A DNA stretch of 64,000 nucleotides from Myxocyprinus asiaticus (GCF_019703515.2 NC_059359.1:2717001-2781000); one strand, 5' to 3'. Shown: positions 43,666-57,249, counted from the stretch's first letter. Notes: generated by a model not told the origin, from the letters alone. A program made the numbers and translations.

Positions 43666-45489
43666 CATGGTATGCCTTTTTTTTTATCATTTTAATATTT
43701 TCCTTGAGGTTTACTTATAATATTGCTAGTTTTTTGGACAAAACTATATTTGTCATATATTTCTAAAACATGATAATTTTCCACCCTCATTCTGACTCTA
43801 TTCACCCTCTGTCAGAACGGCTCTGTTTTGGTGCTGCTTCTCCTTTAAGACTTGACAGTGCATGCCCACTGTTCTGATTGGCTCTCTGTTCTTGACTGTC
43901 CTGCTCTCTTATCTTGCCATCTCACTGCTCATCACTTCTGGGCTGGGCTTTGGAAGTGATTAAAGGTAAATTAGGCGTTGATGTGTTGTGGTGCCGGTCA
44001 GATGGAAATGTCTAGAGAATGAGTCTTTTTGGCAGCTTGGTTTCAACAAATGCTCAAGGAAACATGACCACTTTAAGGTTGCCACCCTAATTGATATTGT
44101 CATTGTTTTGTGTCGGATAGGTTTGGTAGAATTCATAGTAGAATTAAATAATATAATTTCATATAAAAAATGAACAGCTTTAAAGTAGTCTTTACTGTAG
44201 TTCTGCTAGAAGCCAGGAAATGCAGATTAAATTAATAAAGTAGTAAATAAAATGCAACCCGTGTTGATAAGGTATTTTATATAATAGTAAACATTTGTCT
44301 GTCTAACTATCTGTCTTTCTGTATATACATTTTTGCATACATGCGGTTTCAGTTGGTTCTAATTTTAATCCTAAATTTAGAATAAATTTAAGTGTGAACT
44401 TATTAATGAATTATGATTTCTGAGCGGAAACGTTCACTCAGGTTTTACACACGGTTAGTGAATGTGACCCATTGTCTTTTGTTGCCTTTCTAGACCACTT
44501 ATGAGTTCATCTTACTGCTAAAACTATCAATTCTAACCTCATTCACTTCACTATAAGCTTTAGTCAGATTTGCTCTCTTCAGCAGAGAGCACAAATGAAA
44601 GATCCAAATTCACTGGGATATTCAGTAACCTTTACTGTTCTTCTCCTCTCCTTGATCCCTTTTGTGTAACTTTGACATTTATAAGCTGAGCAGAAAGTTT
44701 CAAAAACACCAAAAGGATTTTGAGCCAGTGAGAGTTCAGCTGCGAGGAAGACGGTTTGCACAGAAACTACAGTACATTCTGCCATCTTTACTTATCAGCA
44801 ATCAGTTCAGGAAACAAACTGTTTTTGAGCTAGTCACCTGAACATTAAAAAAAAATCGGTCAACAGTAAATAATGAAGATGTATCATATTAGAGATGTAT
44901 AAGTTACTTGTCAGAAAGCAAGGTTACTTTTGAATGGCCATCAATAAAGACAGTGATGGGCAGTAGCTGTTAGCTTAACTATATTTCTCAGTGGCGAGAT
45001 GGTAGCTTCACTTTTAAATCAAGAAGCTTTTCAGTAGCTATTTTAATGATTAGGTAGTGGCGTAGTGTTAACAAAAGCTACACATGCCGTCCCCCGGTGT
45101 TTACTATGACCCATTTTGAATCAGAACTAAAGAAGTCAGATTCACTACAGAATCACTTATTTGAGTCGGTTCTTTACAGTGTATTGGTCGCATGTGAGCA
45201 AAGCGGTCAGAATCAGTTCGCAGTTCAATCTGAATTGCTCTGCTGAATCGTTTGGAGCGGGCTCACTCGCCAACACACTAATGGAATACTGTATAACACG
45301 TAAAACAAAGATAACACTGGTTGCAGTGGATATTTATCGGCAGTCAATGGAAACAAAACCTACAAATGCGTAATATCGTTTGCCAGTGATGAAATAAAAA
45401 AAACATTAAAATATAGCCACAGGATCTAAATAATATATTTTAGTGTGGTAAAATAAAAATATAAATGATGAAAGTTTACTTAACTTAAA
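43666..45489. other. Non-coding, nothing recognised
   Basis: A minus-strand frame at 44579-44785 begins MAECTVVSVQTVFL but shows no domain. No named repeat was recognised. Confidence 0.4.
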
Positions 45490-45739
45490 CAGTGGCAAGA
45501 AAAAGTATGTGCACCCTTTGGAATTACCTGCATTTATGTATAAATTTGTCTTAAAATCTAGTTTGAACTTCTTCTAAGTTACTGTAATGAACAAACACAA
45601 TCTGTTTTAACTAATAACACACAAATTATTATATTGTTCTTGTACACATTGAATACATCATTCAAACATTCACAGTGTAGGTTGGAAAAAGTATGTGAAC
45701 CCCTAGGCTAATGACATCGACAAAAGCTAATTAGAGTTA

Positions 45740-47220
45740 GACAAATTGTCTATAAATGGAGATGATTTAGTACTATAGGTACTCTCACTAGAAGTGGCCG
45801 TCCAGCAAAGATGACTCACAGGGTAAACCGCAGAATGCTCAATGAGGTAAAAAAGAACCCTAGAGTGACAGATAAAGACTTGAAGGAATCATTGGAACTG
45901 GTAAACATCTCCGTTCACTATACGGAAAACATTAAACAGGTATGGTGTTCATGGCAGGACAACATGAAAGAAGCCGCTGCTTTCCAACAAAAACATTGCT
46001 GCGCACCTGAAGTTTGCCAAAGACCACCTTGACAATCCACAACGCTACTGAGAAAATGTTTTGTGGACTGATGAAACTAAGGTTGAATTGTTTAAGAATA
46101 ACACGCAGCCAGTGGTGTAGTAGTGCCTGAAGAGGTGGGCATACTGTGAATTTATGAAGATGTTAAATATGTTTTTAAATCAACAGGTCTCATTAATGTT
46201 CCTTTCATTAGCGTACTATGAAAATTACTCTATAACTAAAACATTCATAATACGCAATAAACTGTTAAGCATTGTACAGGTAATATGAGTGTAGTAATGT
46301 TCAAGTTAACACGTTATCTTGTATTACCATATATAGCCTACATAAGAATTAATGGTTATTTGTTTTATTTGTGTACTATAATGTGCTTTTCTGTGTATAG
46401 TGAAATAGTTTTCCTACTTGGTTTCAAAATCTATTGCGCTCCCGCTGCTGTGTGCACATTTAGAGAGAATCTCTGTACACTTTTTAAAATAATAATAATA
46501 TTAATAATAATAAAACACTATTCACTCCATGGTGCTGTGGCATCGCGTTATTAGAAAAAGTTCCGGGTCAAAAGCCTACTCATTGTACTGGCAGCCATAC
46601 GTATCATCACTCATTTAGGTGGGCATACGCAAAATCCTAAGAAGGATAGGTGGGCATACGGCGTATGACTGCGTATGCCCTAGACTACACTACTGCATGC
46701 AGCACTATGTATGGCGTAAAGAGAGCAACGCTTACCAACATGAAAAAAACATCCCAACGTGGAAGTAAGGTGGAAAGAGTAACATGATTTGGGGCTGCTT
46801 TGCTGTTTCGGGGCCTGGACTGCCATCATCAAGGGAAAAATGAATTCTCAAGTTAATCAAGATATCCTACAGGATAATATCAGGGTGGCTGTGTGCCAGC
46901 CAAAGCTCAGTAGAATCTGGGTGATGCAGCAGGACAATGACCCTAAACGTCGAAGTAAATCCACTACAGAACGGCTTCATAAAAAGAAAATCCATCTTTT
47001 GGAGTATTCCAGTCAGAGCCCAGACCTTAACCCAATAGAGATGCTGTGGAATGACCTCAAGAGAGTCGTTCACACCAGACATCTGAGGTTATGGCTGAAC
47101 TGAAGCAGTTCTGTAAGGAAGAATGATCCAGAATTCCTTCTGAACGTTGTGCAGGTTTAATCCGCGGCTACCGGAAACGCTTGGTTGAGGTTATTGCTGC
47201 CAAAGCAGGATCGACCAGTT
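45740..47220 (+). pseudogene. Broken Tc1-like transposase
   Basis: Fragments match the 9139-10160 pseudogene: SGRPAKMTHRVNRRMLNEV near 45800, WGCFA near 46790, VMQQDNDPKRRSKSTTERL near 46920 and QSPDLNPIEMLWNDLKRVV near 47015. There are frameshifts and a nested insertion. Confidence 0.82.
46110..46695. mobile_element. Nested hAT-type non-autonomous element, 586 bp
   Basis: The left end CAGTGGTGTAGTAG and right end (complement) CAGTAGTGTAGTCTAG are inverted. The flanks CACGCAGC (46102-46109) and CATGCAGC (46696-46703) form an 8-bp duplication with one change. Removing it restores the Tc1 order seen at 9620-9640. GTGGGCATAC recurs inside near both ends. Confidence 0.87.
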
Positions 47221-47393
47221 ATTAAATCCAAGGGTTCACTTACTTTTTCCACAGCACTGTGAATGTTGTTAGCTTAAGCACATTGTGTTTGTCTATACTT
47301 GTGACTTTGATGAAGATGAGATCGCATTTTATGAGCAATTAATGCAGAAAACCAGCTAATTCCAAAGGGTTCACATACTTTTTCTTGCCACTG

Positions 47394-49034
47394 TATGTGT
47401 AAAATTATATCCAATATTACAACTTCGTTGTCATGACGAAGCAACGGCAGTAAGCCCTGCAATCTGGTAAACACAGCATCATCAGTAAATCCCTAATTTT
47501 GATCACACTAAAACCATGTTGTCACATATAATGTTTATGTCTTGTGGCTATACTTTTGAAACCATTTGTATTTTAAAGTTTATGGACTGGCATCATATAC
47601 TTACATTGTAAGTGCCTCGCTGTTGCCGCAATTTTTGCTTTAGTCAAAATTCTTTTTTTGTGGTAATCAACATTATGCCACAAATGCTGTCAATTGAGTT
47701 TAACTTGTACTGAACCCGGAACATTAATTTACAGCTCTTGGTCTGTGCAGTGTAAAGTCAAATATAGATGGTTAAACACATGCAAGGAAAATAAGACCAA
47801 TCACAATTTAGTATGAAAATAGAATTGCAATTGCAAGTGTAGAACAAACCCCTATCCAGAACATTAGAAGGAAAATGAATATGGTGCTGCCTTGCAAACA
47901 CAGTAAATAAGATCAGGATATGAAATATTAGCTCCCACAGTTTCATGGGTTCACCCTGATTCACCAGATTAGCAGGACAATTATGTGGATCAAATGACTG
48001 GTATGTGCATCATTGTTGCATCACAGAATTTTGGGCCAATCAGAGACCAGCAGGTCACATACCGACCAACTCGCACACGATTAGTAAGTTTCACAGTCAT
48101 TCACATTTAAAACGAGTCACGCACTGACTGAGTTTTGTGTGTCTTTACTCATATTTCTAAAAGCAGAACAGACAACAGGTAACATGAATCTCCTGAGAAA
48201 AACATCAATCTTTTCTCTTTCAAAAGACCAGAAGAAAACATTGACTCAAACTAGAGGTGTTTACAGTGCTTGAAGTGAGAGAGTTTTTGCCGTTCACATT
48301 AATTATTCACTGTGTCCAATGCATCTGCTGTTTTACGAACAGAGATTTGGCAGGATATAAATGTTGCCTCCATAAATCAGCGTTATTTTGACAAGCGTTC
48401 AATTCAATGGCTGAATAAACGAGACGGAGAAGCTGAAAAATGGACAGAATTGTGTACATTAATGATAACCACTAAGGTGCTAACATCACTGATTTTTATC
48501 ATCCCTGTCAATCATCAGTTTATTTATCTGCCAACACATTGCAAAATGTGTTACATGTTGTTTGTGTGAGAAAAATTAAAAGGAAAGTGTGTAATTTCAG
48601 TACCTCTATTGGCAACCAACGGAATTGCAAAAATCCAGTTTTCCCAAACACTCCACCATTACTCCAAAATCTCATTCTCGCCTCTGCTTATTCAAACTTA
48701 CTGCATCATTATAGGACATAACACATGTTATAAACAATGCCGTTTGCTGTAACTAACATCAAACCTGGTTGGTGCAATGCCTTGATGCACAAAATTTGAA
48801 AACACAAGCGTGAATGAGATTTGAGAACTCCAGACGGTGGGAAATTTTCAGCAAATAGTGATTCCGGTCTGTTCATCACAAAAAACAAACAAAAAAACAA
48901 ACAAACAAACAATGACTTCAGAAGGCTTGGAAAATAGTGCATGAGTTGTATAAACTAATTTTATGACAATGGTCAATATCTGAAAATAAATAGAGCTTAC
49001 TTTGAAAGGCTAAGTGCTGGACCATACACAAGAT
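47394..49034. other. Non-coding, nothing firmly recognised
   Basis: A frame at 48312-48569 includes INQRYFDKRSIQWLNKRDGE and might be an old transposon or exon fragment. I cannot assign it. Confidence 0.3.
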
Positions 49035-49193
49035 CAGTAGCGGTTCTAGCTTGTATGGTGCCCTGGGCGAAACCCGCTTCAACACGCCCCCAAAGTTGTT
49101 GATGGAGGGTCTGTTTGGGTGCCTCGTGCCACCCCCCAACAAGATGCCGCCCTGGGCAACTGCCCATGTCGCCCATGCCTAAATCCGCCACTG
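49035..49193. mobile_element. Short hAT-type MITE, 159 bp, 8-bp target duplication
   Basis: The left end CAGTAGCGGTTCTAGC and right end GCCTAAATCCGCCACTG match the family at 41361-41554 in opposite direction. The flanks CACAAGAT (49027-49034) and CGCAAGAT (49194-49201) form the 8-bp duplication with one change. Confidence 0.85.
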
Positions 49194-50039
49194 CGCAAGA
49201 TGGAAAAACAAAGTATACCCTATAGCCTTTAATATACATTTATATAATTGTACTTTGGATAAAGATTTCATGATTCAATACGATTTCATTTCACAAGCTC
49301 TTTATTCTATTGCAATTTCGAGTCTGATTCCTTTCAGTTACAATTTTCATTTTGATTACATATAAAATAAATGGTCTCTTAGCTAATGCTGTTAATTATA
49401 CAGGGGACCTCTTAACTTGGTACATTACGAAAATATAAATTTCACAAATTTTATCTAATCATTGTTTTTCATCACTGTGGTCACATTTTAGCTTTTTAAA
49501 TATGCCAAATTCCATGTATTCCATCAATACATTTGATGTCTTAAAAATTGCTTATATTATGTGGCATACTGTATATTTAACCAATATCACACGAGCAAGA
49601 GTGCTGTATGGCCCTATATCAGCGTGCTGATTTAGGGCCATACAGCACAATTGCGAGCGTGATATTGATTATATACAACAATTCAACGAACAAGTAAACA
49701 AAACAAAAACAAAAAAACATGTCTGTCACAAAAAACGCATTTGTGCATGGAACTACTTTCTTACGTGACGGATAAGAATCTGCCATTGCTAGTTCAATAG
49801 ATGCGCACAAGCCTCTGTTACTAATTCGAAAATGTCACTTTATAACTAGTATCGATGGCTTGGGCTGTTTCTAGCATGTTATTGGAGAAACAATGATGTG
49901 TGTGTCTGTGTGTGAGTTAGAGAGAGAGAGAGAGAGAAAGAGAGAGATTGAACATGTGCGATTACTTGCGTCTGTCACGACTTTCAAGCAGAGATGCTGT
50001 AGTGTGTTAGTCAGGTTGCTGAAGACAATGTAATTTTAG
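49194..50039. other. Non-coding, with a short hairpin and a (GA)n tract
   Basis: GTGCTGTATGGCCCTA at 49600 pairs with TAGGGCCATACAGCAC at 49632, and ATATCACACGAGC with GCGAGCGTGATAT, giving an 85-bp hairpin (49582-49667). A (GA)n run lies at 49919-49948. Confidence 0.7.
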
Positions 50040-50785
50040 TCAAATACAAACTATTTTCCCTCTATAAAAATAGCCATCCGAGTGGGGCTATTCCTCCCTA
50101 TTTCGCGGTAGCCGGTGCGCAAGAGTCTATAGAAACCGTTCTCTCCGCCGCCATATTTAATGTTTACATCTTTAATGTGGAAACTCCGGTAAAAGGTCTT
50201 AAGTTTGTGTGATTACTCAGTCTGCTGTGTCTCACAGCTGTGATAAGTCTTAATGCTGAAGTTGTAGTGTAGTAGAAATCTGAGCGATCATGGAGTGAGA
50301 GACAAATGCTGATGGCTTCAAAGAAACCACTCTCTGACGCTGACTGACAGTGCTGACTCAATGCACGTCAACCCAGCTGCCTCATAACACACAAAAATGG
50401 TAAAATACATCCTATTTTCTCTGTGTAAATATAGACGTCTGAGTGGGGGTCCCCCCTGAGTATTTCGTGGTAGCCGGTGAGCAAGAATCATTCACTATAG
50501 AAACCGTTCTCTTCTCTGCCATGTTGATGAGATCTCCTCACAACGCAGAAACTCCGGTATTAGCTAAGCGCCTAAAGGATGTTTTTGATTGTTCCGTCTG
50601 TTGTGTCTCTCAGCTGTGCTAAGCCTTAATGCTTATCACTTAATTTCCCAGCTGTACTGTTGTAGTAGTAATCCGAGCAATCATGGAGTGAGAGACAATG
50701 CCGATGACTTCAAAGAAACTGCTGGAGAATTGACATGTGCCGACTCAATTCACGTCAAACTTTACTGGCTTATAACACACATATA
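50040..50785. repeat. Diverged tandem duplication, about 360-bp unit
   Basis: The words TATTTCG.GGTAGCCGGTG, TATAGAAACCGTTCTCT, GAAACTCCGGTA, ATCATGGAGTGAGAGACAA and TTCAAAGAAAC appear in the same order in 50040-50395 and 50396-50785. Each unit is followed by CATAACACAC or TTATAACACAC. Confidence 0.75.
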
Positions 50786-52226
50786 TATATATATATATGT
50801 CTGATATTATTATATATAATATATATATACATTATTTCTTATATATATTAATGCCGTAAGCAGTTTAAAATATTTAATCCCAATTAATCACATAATATTT
50901 CATAGTTAATCATGATTAAATCAGTTTTTTAAAGTGCTGAAATGTGACTATATTCTGTAGTTCTTTTCCTGTCAAAATGCATTTATTTAATTTTTAAGAA
51001 TGAAAACAAAACAAGATGCAACAATAAGGCTTAATAAACATTTACCGAACAAAGCCTTCCACAGTATAAAGATAGAAATGCTCTAAAATATCACCAATTC
51101 AAGTAACATCAAACATTTCCCAAAGTCTAAATGGGAAGTTGACTAATTGAAAGAATTAGTCCACATAGGTTGAGTATTCATTGCAATGGACATTAAATCT
51201 CTTAAACCCTCATCCTCCACAATATTAGTAATGGCAATCCACTTGTTTTGCTTTTAGAGCTGGCACTGTACGCGTAATGATACTTCATCCGAAATGTCTG
51301 TAATGCGACACCGGGAAAGTGCTGATGTTTCAGTCCAGCAGGTTGTATGAATGCAGCCTATCACAAGTCCCATCAGGATTTGTTTTGAACAAAAAATTAT
51401 GGTCAAGAGGACTCCATCGCTTGATTATTTGATGTGTTTACATCAACACACATGCTGTCAGCTTATTAAGAAAAATTTATGTAAGAACATGCACAACGTT
51501 CAACATGGAATCGCTGTTGTATGTGTGTTTGTTGTTTGTGGGTCCGTGTACGGTCACCTGACACATCGGAAAGGTTCCGGCCTATTCCAGCCAGTGTTTC
51601 GAACTCATATAGACTTCTAAAATGTAAGAATCTAATGTCAAAATTGCTAAATGCATTAATCACCATAAAGAAAAATGAACACGTTAAACATTATTTACAT
51701 GCATAATTTGTACTATTTACAAGTTTTTACATTCAAATGTAGTACAAGTGCTAAAACAGTACTGTCACTTTAAGAATAGCACCAAATAGGCGAGCATCTC
51801 TTAGTAGTGTTTTGATTGAGTGCACATTAACGAGAGTGGAGTCACACAGCTTCTTTACCGCATCCGTGCTATGTGTGATTTGAATGTAATGTTTCTATAT
51901 TGATGTTAAAGAACAGAATGTATATTAAGAGACATTATTCGCTGACAAATGGATTGCGTGGTTCTCGTCTTTGGACACACGATATATGAAACGAGCCAAA
52001 CCAAACTTTTGACTGCTGAACTTTTTCGCCACTATACTACTCGATCACTGGTGGGTGAAATCTAAACATTTACCTTACCAGTGTTTTTGTTGCATATTTG
52101 GTTGCATATGCAAGTGATTTACTCACATTGTAAAGGGCTGTGCATAGAGCGAAAAGAATGAGTGTCAGGATCGCTGAAATAAAATGGACATTAATGGGAA
52201 AATCAATATTTTTATCCAGCCCTACC
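50786..52226. other. Non-coding, possible hAT-like remnant
   Basis: AATCCCAATTAATCAC and AGTTAATCATGATTAAATC near 50880-50925, and TTATCCAGCCCTACCT at 52215, resemble ends of a fish hAT family. The inside has no transposase. The borders are uncertain. Confidence 0.3.
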
Positions 52227-53764
52227 TAATGTCTGCTATTGGAGCAATGCATACTTTCATTGCGTAATGAATTGAACACACAATCAACTTAAAAAGCAGA
52301 GTAGGCGGAAGTGATAGGGCTCTAAAAATCCAACACCAATGAACTGCAACAGATGGGTGATAGTTTAGGTCTTAAAGTAAGATGTTGGTATTTAAGTCAA
52401 GAGTTATGAACTTTGTGTCCTCAACACGAGAACAAGAGTATGAACTGATGACTCATGGAATATGATCGCCCCCTCTGCTTAATCTTTAAATATACTCTAC
52501 CCACAGCAGCAAGCTAAAGGACAGATGCTCCTGAGAAATTAGTATTCTCCATAAAAAACTGCTCTTATACCAGATTGCATTCGCGTCTACATGTCAAGAG
52601 ATTCCTGTTACAAGCCTGGACTTGCTTCTGTGATGTATCGATTGAAGAATGCATTTCAGGTCGCAGTGTGTCAATGGAATAACAAGGACTCAAGAGAGCA
52701 ACCTAGGACCTTTACTAAACCAATTGAAACAATATCAATGAAGACATCAACATACCTTTGGCTCACCCAACCGCCTCCTCTTGCCTCGTGACTGAACGAG
52801 CTCTGCTGTGTCATTGGCTTTCGACAAACACAGGGGTCGAGGGTGGGGCTAATTAAAAAACTTTTACGAGCCTTTTGACCCTAAAATTGACCCTGTTTAC
52901 TTTCTTTATGCACATTCATGGTTTTACCGTGAACAATTCACTATTGCTCGTTATACTGTCTGTTATGGCTGCACAATTAATTGAAACTTAATCAAGATTA
53001 CAGTTACAACTGTCACATTTAAGTTATCTCAATAAAGTGTCAATCACAGCATTCATTTTAGGTCTATTCTCATTGCATCTTTGTCAAAAAAAAAAACAAT
53101 TATAATAAATAACTTGCTCTGTCAAAAACGACTTTGCTTTTCAGATGACATCACCAATCCCTAATTCTTTCCAACCTCTCCCCTTTAACCACCTGGCTCC
53201 ATTATAATTTATTTTGCCCAATTTTAACAATCTCAGTAGATAAAATCTGTTCTGCTCTACATTTCTTCTTGTTTCAAATAAACTTGCCACTAAACAGTAC
53301 GTAAAACAACACATAATATTAGGGCCGGGTAAAAATGCGATTTTCCGATTAATCGGTATCTTCATTTGAACAATCCCCATATAGATTTACCACTCTCATT
53401 AATGTGTTCTCAACCAAAACACTTCTTTGAAACTTTCGCTAAACTGCCACTATTCATAAAGAGACTGTACTTTTTTAGCTCTTTTTCCGTGTGCACGAAT
53501 AATCGATTAATCGAGTACTCATTCTGCACCAGCTTGTCAACTGTATTAAAATACTGCTGTAATTTTGCAAACTAACTTTGTCCTAGTCTTTTGTCCTGTC
53601 ACATTTTTATTCACAAATGATCAAAATGTGATAGCCTTTATGTAGACTCAGTTTATATATGTGCATTACCCTAATGCCATCAGTATTGTTTTCTATATTA
53701 GCTCCGGGTGAGTGCCAAAGTGCAAAAGTAATCGATTACTTGTTTTTTGTGGGTAAGAAAGTAC
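52227..53764. other. Non-coding, nothing recognised
   Basis: No gene or clear repeat was seen, apart from faint hAT-like words near 53330. Confidence 0.35.
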
Positions 53765-54125
53765 TCAACCCTGACGGTACGGGTATATTCCAAGACGACA
53801 ATGCCAAGATTCATTGGGCTCAAATTGTGAAAGAGTGGTTCAGGGAGCATGAGGAATGATTTTCACATTTGAATTGGCCACCACAGAGTCCTGACTCTTA
53901 ACCCCATTGAAAGTCTTTGGAATGTGTTGGAGAAGACTTTACAGAGTGGTTTGACTCTCCCGTCATCAATACAAGATCTCGGCCAAAAATGTATGCAACT
54001 CTGGATGGAAATAAATGTTGTGACTTTGCATAAGGTTATTGAAACAATGACACGATGAATGCACTGTAATCAAAGCTTAAGGTGGTCCAACTAAATATGC
54101 AACTTTTTTTTTTGTCCAGGCAATT
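53765..54125 (+). mobile_element. 3' fragment of the CACTGCCTGGCC Tc1 family
   Basis: It begins within the catalytic region ([19 protein letters not shown]) and runs to a right inverted repeat TTGTCCAGGCAATTTA. It carries the same break as 43058-43650 after CCACAGAGTCCTGACTCTTA, plus an extra stop (GAGGAATGA). Confidence 0.8.
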
Positions 54126-55904
54126 TATATATATGCAATATAATATATGTAAAATCAAGACATCATATTTACTGATGAAAATGTGAGCAAAATTATGAAA
54201 AACTAATGATAATATATATAACTTACACTTTTGACCGGTAGTGTAAGTTACGATGCTTTTGGGAAACGGGCCACAAAACTAAGATGAATCATAGGATGTA
54301 TTCTACGATCTACTTGGGTTAACGATGCTTTTGGGAAATGAGGCCCAGGTCGTTTGTTTCTCTTGCGAGATCTGGCAACACTACAACTGGCATTTCACCC
54401 ACCCAGAGTACTGGTACTGTCATATTAAAAAGAACGTTATTTACCGTTCTTTTATTTTGTTCTAACCTGTTACAATTTGGAAATGAGGCTGAAGAAATTC
54501 TTTACCGGAACGAGAAATACCGTTTTTGCTCAGAACGAACCGAAATGAAAAACATTTAGATTTTAGACTGCATGTACTGTAATCAAAATGGACATTATAA
54601 CTGAAAAATACCCAAAGGAATCAATCTTGAATAGAATCGAATCTAATCGAATTCAGAATCAAAATGAATTGAAAGCTTGTGAATCAGTATTGAATCAGAT
54701 CAGGAAATCTGTATCAAATGTTGGTTGCATTATGCGTCAGTCAGACGGACGTCTTCCTGTCTAAGTGGCCATTTCTTGGCCAAAATAAACTGCAATATGG
54801 ACCAGAGTCAGACTTTATGTTGATAATCAAAAGTCTGGCTGTATCTGTCTAGGTACAGCCTTACAGTCTTACAAATAATCTCAGATTTACAGTGAATTTC
54901 GTATGGCCTTTATGCTCGAAAATTTACATAGGCGTAATTCCATTTGTGCCTCGTCTAAAGCGGGCTGTGATCTGATTTGGCTGCTGATAGCAGCTCATTT
55001 TGGAAGCTTCAGGAATCAACACTGAGGCTGTTTGTGGGATAAGAAATGCTCTAGGGAAGATAGGCAATGTTTAGAGATCGTGGATGAAAAATGTCTGCAG
55101 AAAATATAATTCTAAAGCCTTCTGGTTGCAACCTTAACAAAAATGTTTTTCTTTGTTTTTGTAAAACTTCATTCTCAAACATCTTTATTGTATGGCTATG
55201 ATGTATAGGCAGAATGATTACAGATGTCATGGGAATTTTAATGATACTGAAATAAGCTGCTTTCACAGCTAACATTTTATGTATCATAAATACACATGAT
55301 TAAATAATATTTCTTTGTTTTCTTCAAAACATCTCTTGTCTCATGTTTCACCTCAAGTATGCTCTTCACTGACACTGATAAATTGTTTGGTGATGTGGAA
55401 ATGGCACCATAACTGTGGACCAGTCATCATTTTGGAAAAATTGATAGAAATCATTTTCACACAATAAATGTTGAAATGGTTTATGTTTATTTCAGTCATT
55501 GTTTAGATTATCACATTTTTAAACATGTAATAATTTGTACTGTTATAATGATTTTCATAGTTTAATATTGAAATAAAATATGGCTTAATATTATTATTAA
55601 TATTAAAATACAGTAAATACTAAATACAATTATGCACTGTATATACAATAAAAATTATTTTAAGATTTACTGTATGCATATGTAAATGTAATAAAAATGG
55701 TTAGTTTTATTCATTTAATTTAGGTAAAAATTACACAATTCAATTTGATGGAATGGTTTTATAAAATTGAAATGAGTAAATCTTTAAAACAGGCTAAACA
55801 TTTCTTTTTTAATGTAGGCCTACTATACAAAATATACAAAATGCACTAAGGTATGTATAAGATAAATAAGGTTGTCTGAGATTAAATAAATTAGAAAATA
55901 ATAA
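54126..55904. other. Non-coding, nothing recognised
   Basis: CGATGCTTTTGGGAAA occurs twice (about 54251 and 54323), so a small dispersed repeat is likely. No gene was seen. Confidence 0.4.
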
Positions 55905-56290
55905 AATAAAAATGTCATGTGGTGTAACCATCAAGTAAAAGGTATTAAAATAGTTTCCTTGCACCATGAATACATGAGAGTGTACGCAACTTAATTATTC
56001 ATTTCAAAAAAGTTTTGAAACATATGTTTTGAAGGTGAAACATTTTTTCTTTTTTTTCACAAATATCATGAATTTTTAAAGTCAAGAATATCAAGTTTTC
56101 TCATGGTTACACCAAATGACCTGAACAAATTTATATTTAATGATATGACAAAATAATGATATGTTTTTAAAAATTCACACACAGTCTTGCGTGTCTAAAG
56201 AGGTCTTTTTGTCACAAAATTGCTACCTATATGTTGGTTACACAACATGACTTTGATAAGGTGGACAAAAGTTTTTCAAATATTATGTTT
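55905..56290. repeat. GGTTACACCACATGAC motif family, copy B
   Basis: CATGTGGTGTAACCATCAAG (55917), GGTTACACCAAATGACCTGA (56106) and GGTTACACAACATGACTTTG (56238) are regularly spaced. The layout is like 39540-39990. Confidence 0.55.
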
Positions 56291-57249
56291 CACTGACTTC
56301 CACTACGATTAAACTCTAAACATACAGCACTAGTGGGTACTGTATTCTCTTGGCTATAACTGGAGATACAGAACTGGTAAATATGGCAAGGAGCTATTTG
56401 CAAGCTTGGTAAGAATGTAAAGATGTACTGTTGAAAAGAATTAGCCACGACAAAACTGTGTCTGGGGAGCTACAGCTTTGTATGGTGACTCTAACCTGTC
56501 TGTTGTTTATCACTTAACTGCTGTAATTAACCGGTTTAGAAGCAGCAGTGTATTCTAGCACAATCAACTCCACCTCTCTCCCCGCGGAACACTGCAGTTC
56601 CACCTTTGTTGACTAATAATGACTCTCCCGATGAATTATTCAGCTGATGGGGTGGCACAGATTGTGCCCTACTTTGCATTTGCTTTGCTGACACCTGCTG
56701 GTACATCAATAACAAAAGCAATCAAGGCTCAACCCAACTAGGACACCTTGGCAGTGTACTAAAGAACTTTTAATGTCTCATCTAGTCGCTTTCAAAGTTT
56801 CAGGGACGCTGCTTTGCCCTGAAACGTTTCACATGGTCCGTCACCCTTTTTTTGGTTGTTATTTCATTAGTCATTCAGTGGTCATTTCGCTACTGGTTCA
56901 TTCAGATCATCCACACAGCCAGACTGCAAAGGATTTCAAGTAATAGTAAACATGCTGCAACCAAAGAAGATAAAGACTGTACATTTTTAATGTGTATATG
57001 GCTCATTCTATAATTTAGGGTGATGTCCGTTGATGATAATTATATATTTTCTAACCATTTTTACATTCAGGAATATCCAATTTTATTCATTAAGGGAAAG
57101 CATGTTATAATATCACAAAAATATTTTGTGCACCCCATGTTTCCTTTTGTTTGAGATTGCCATGATGTTTCTTAACTGACAGTGTTTGCATTGTCCGTTT
57201 TTGAAGTCAGTGGGTCTTAAGGTCAAAATAACGAATAACAAATATTAAA
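56291..57249. other. Non-coding, nothing recognised
   Basis: No repeat or gene was seen. Confidence 0.4.

Larger units (their letters stand above)
45490..47393 (+). mobile_element. Tc1-like element, full span but decayed, with nested hAT insertion
   Basis: The left end CAGTGGCAAGAAAAAGTATG and right end CATACTTTTTCTTGCCACTG are inverted. The right flank is TA; the left flank is AA, so that side has changed. It is the same family as 8832-10386. Part of the left transposase region is deleted and a 586-bp insertion lies at 46110. Confidence 0.87.

Noticed and set aside
44579..44785. Minus-strand frame beginning MAECTVVSVQ
   Set aside because: No domain, splice or promoter evidence.
48312..48569. 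Frame with INQRYFDKRSIQWLNKR
   Set aside because: It might be a transposon or exon fragment, but no family could be named, so it is not called as a gene.
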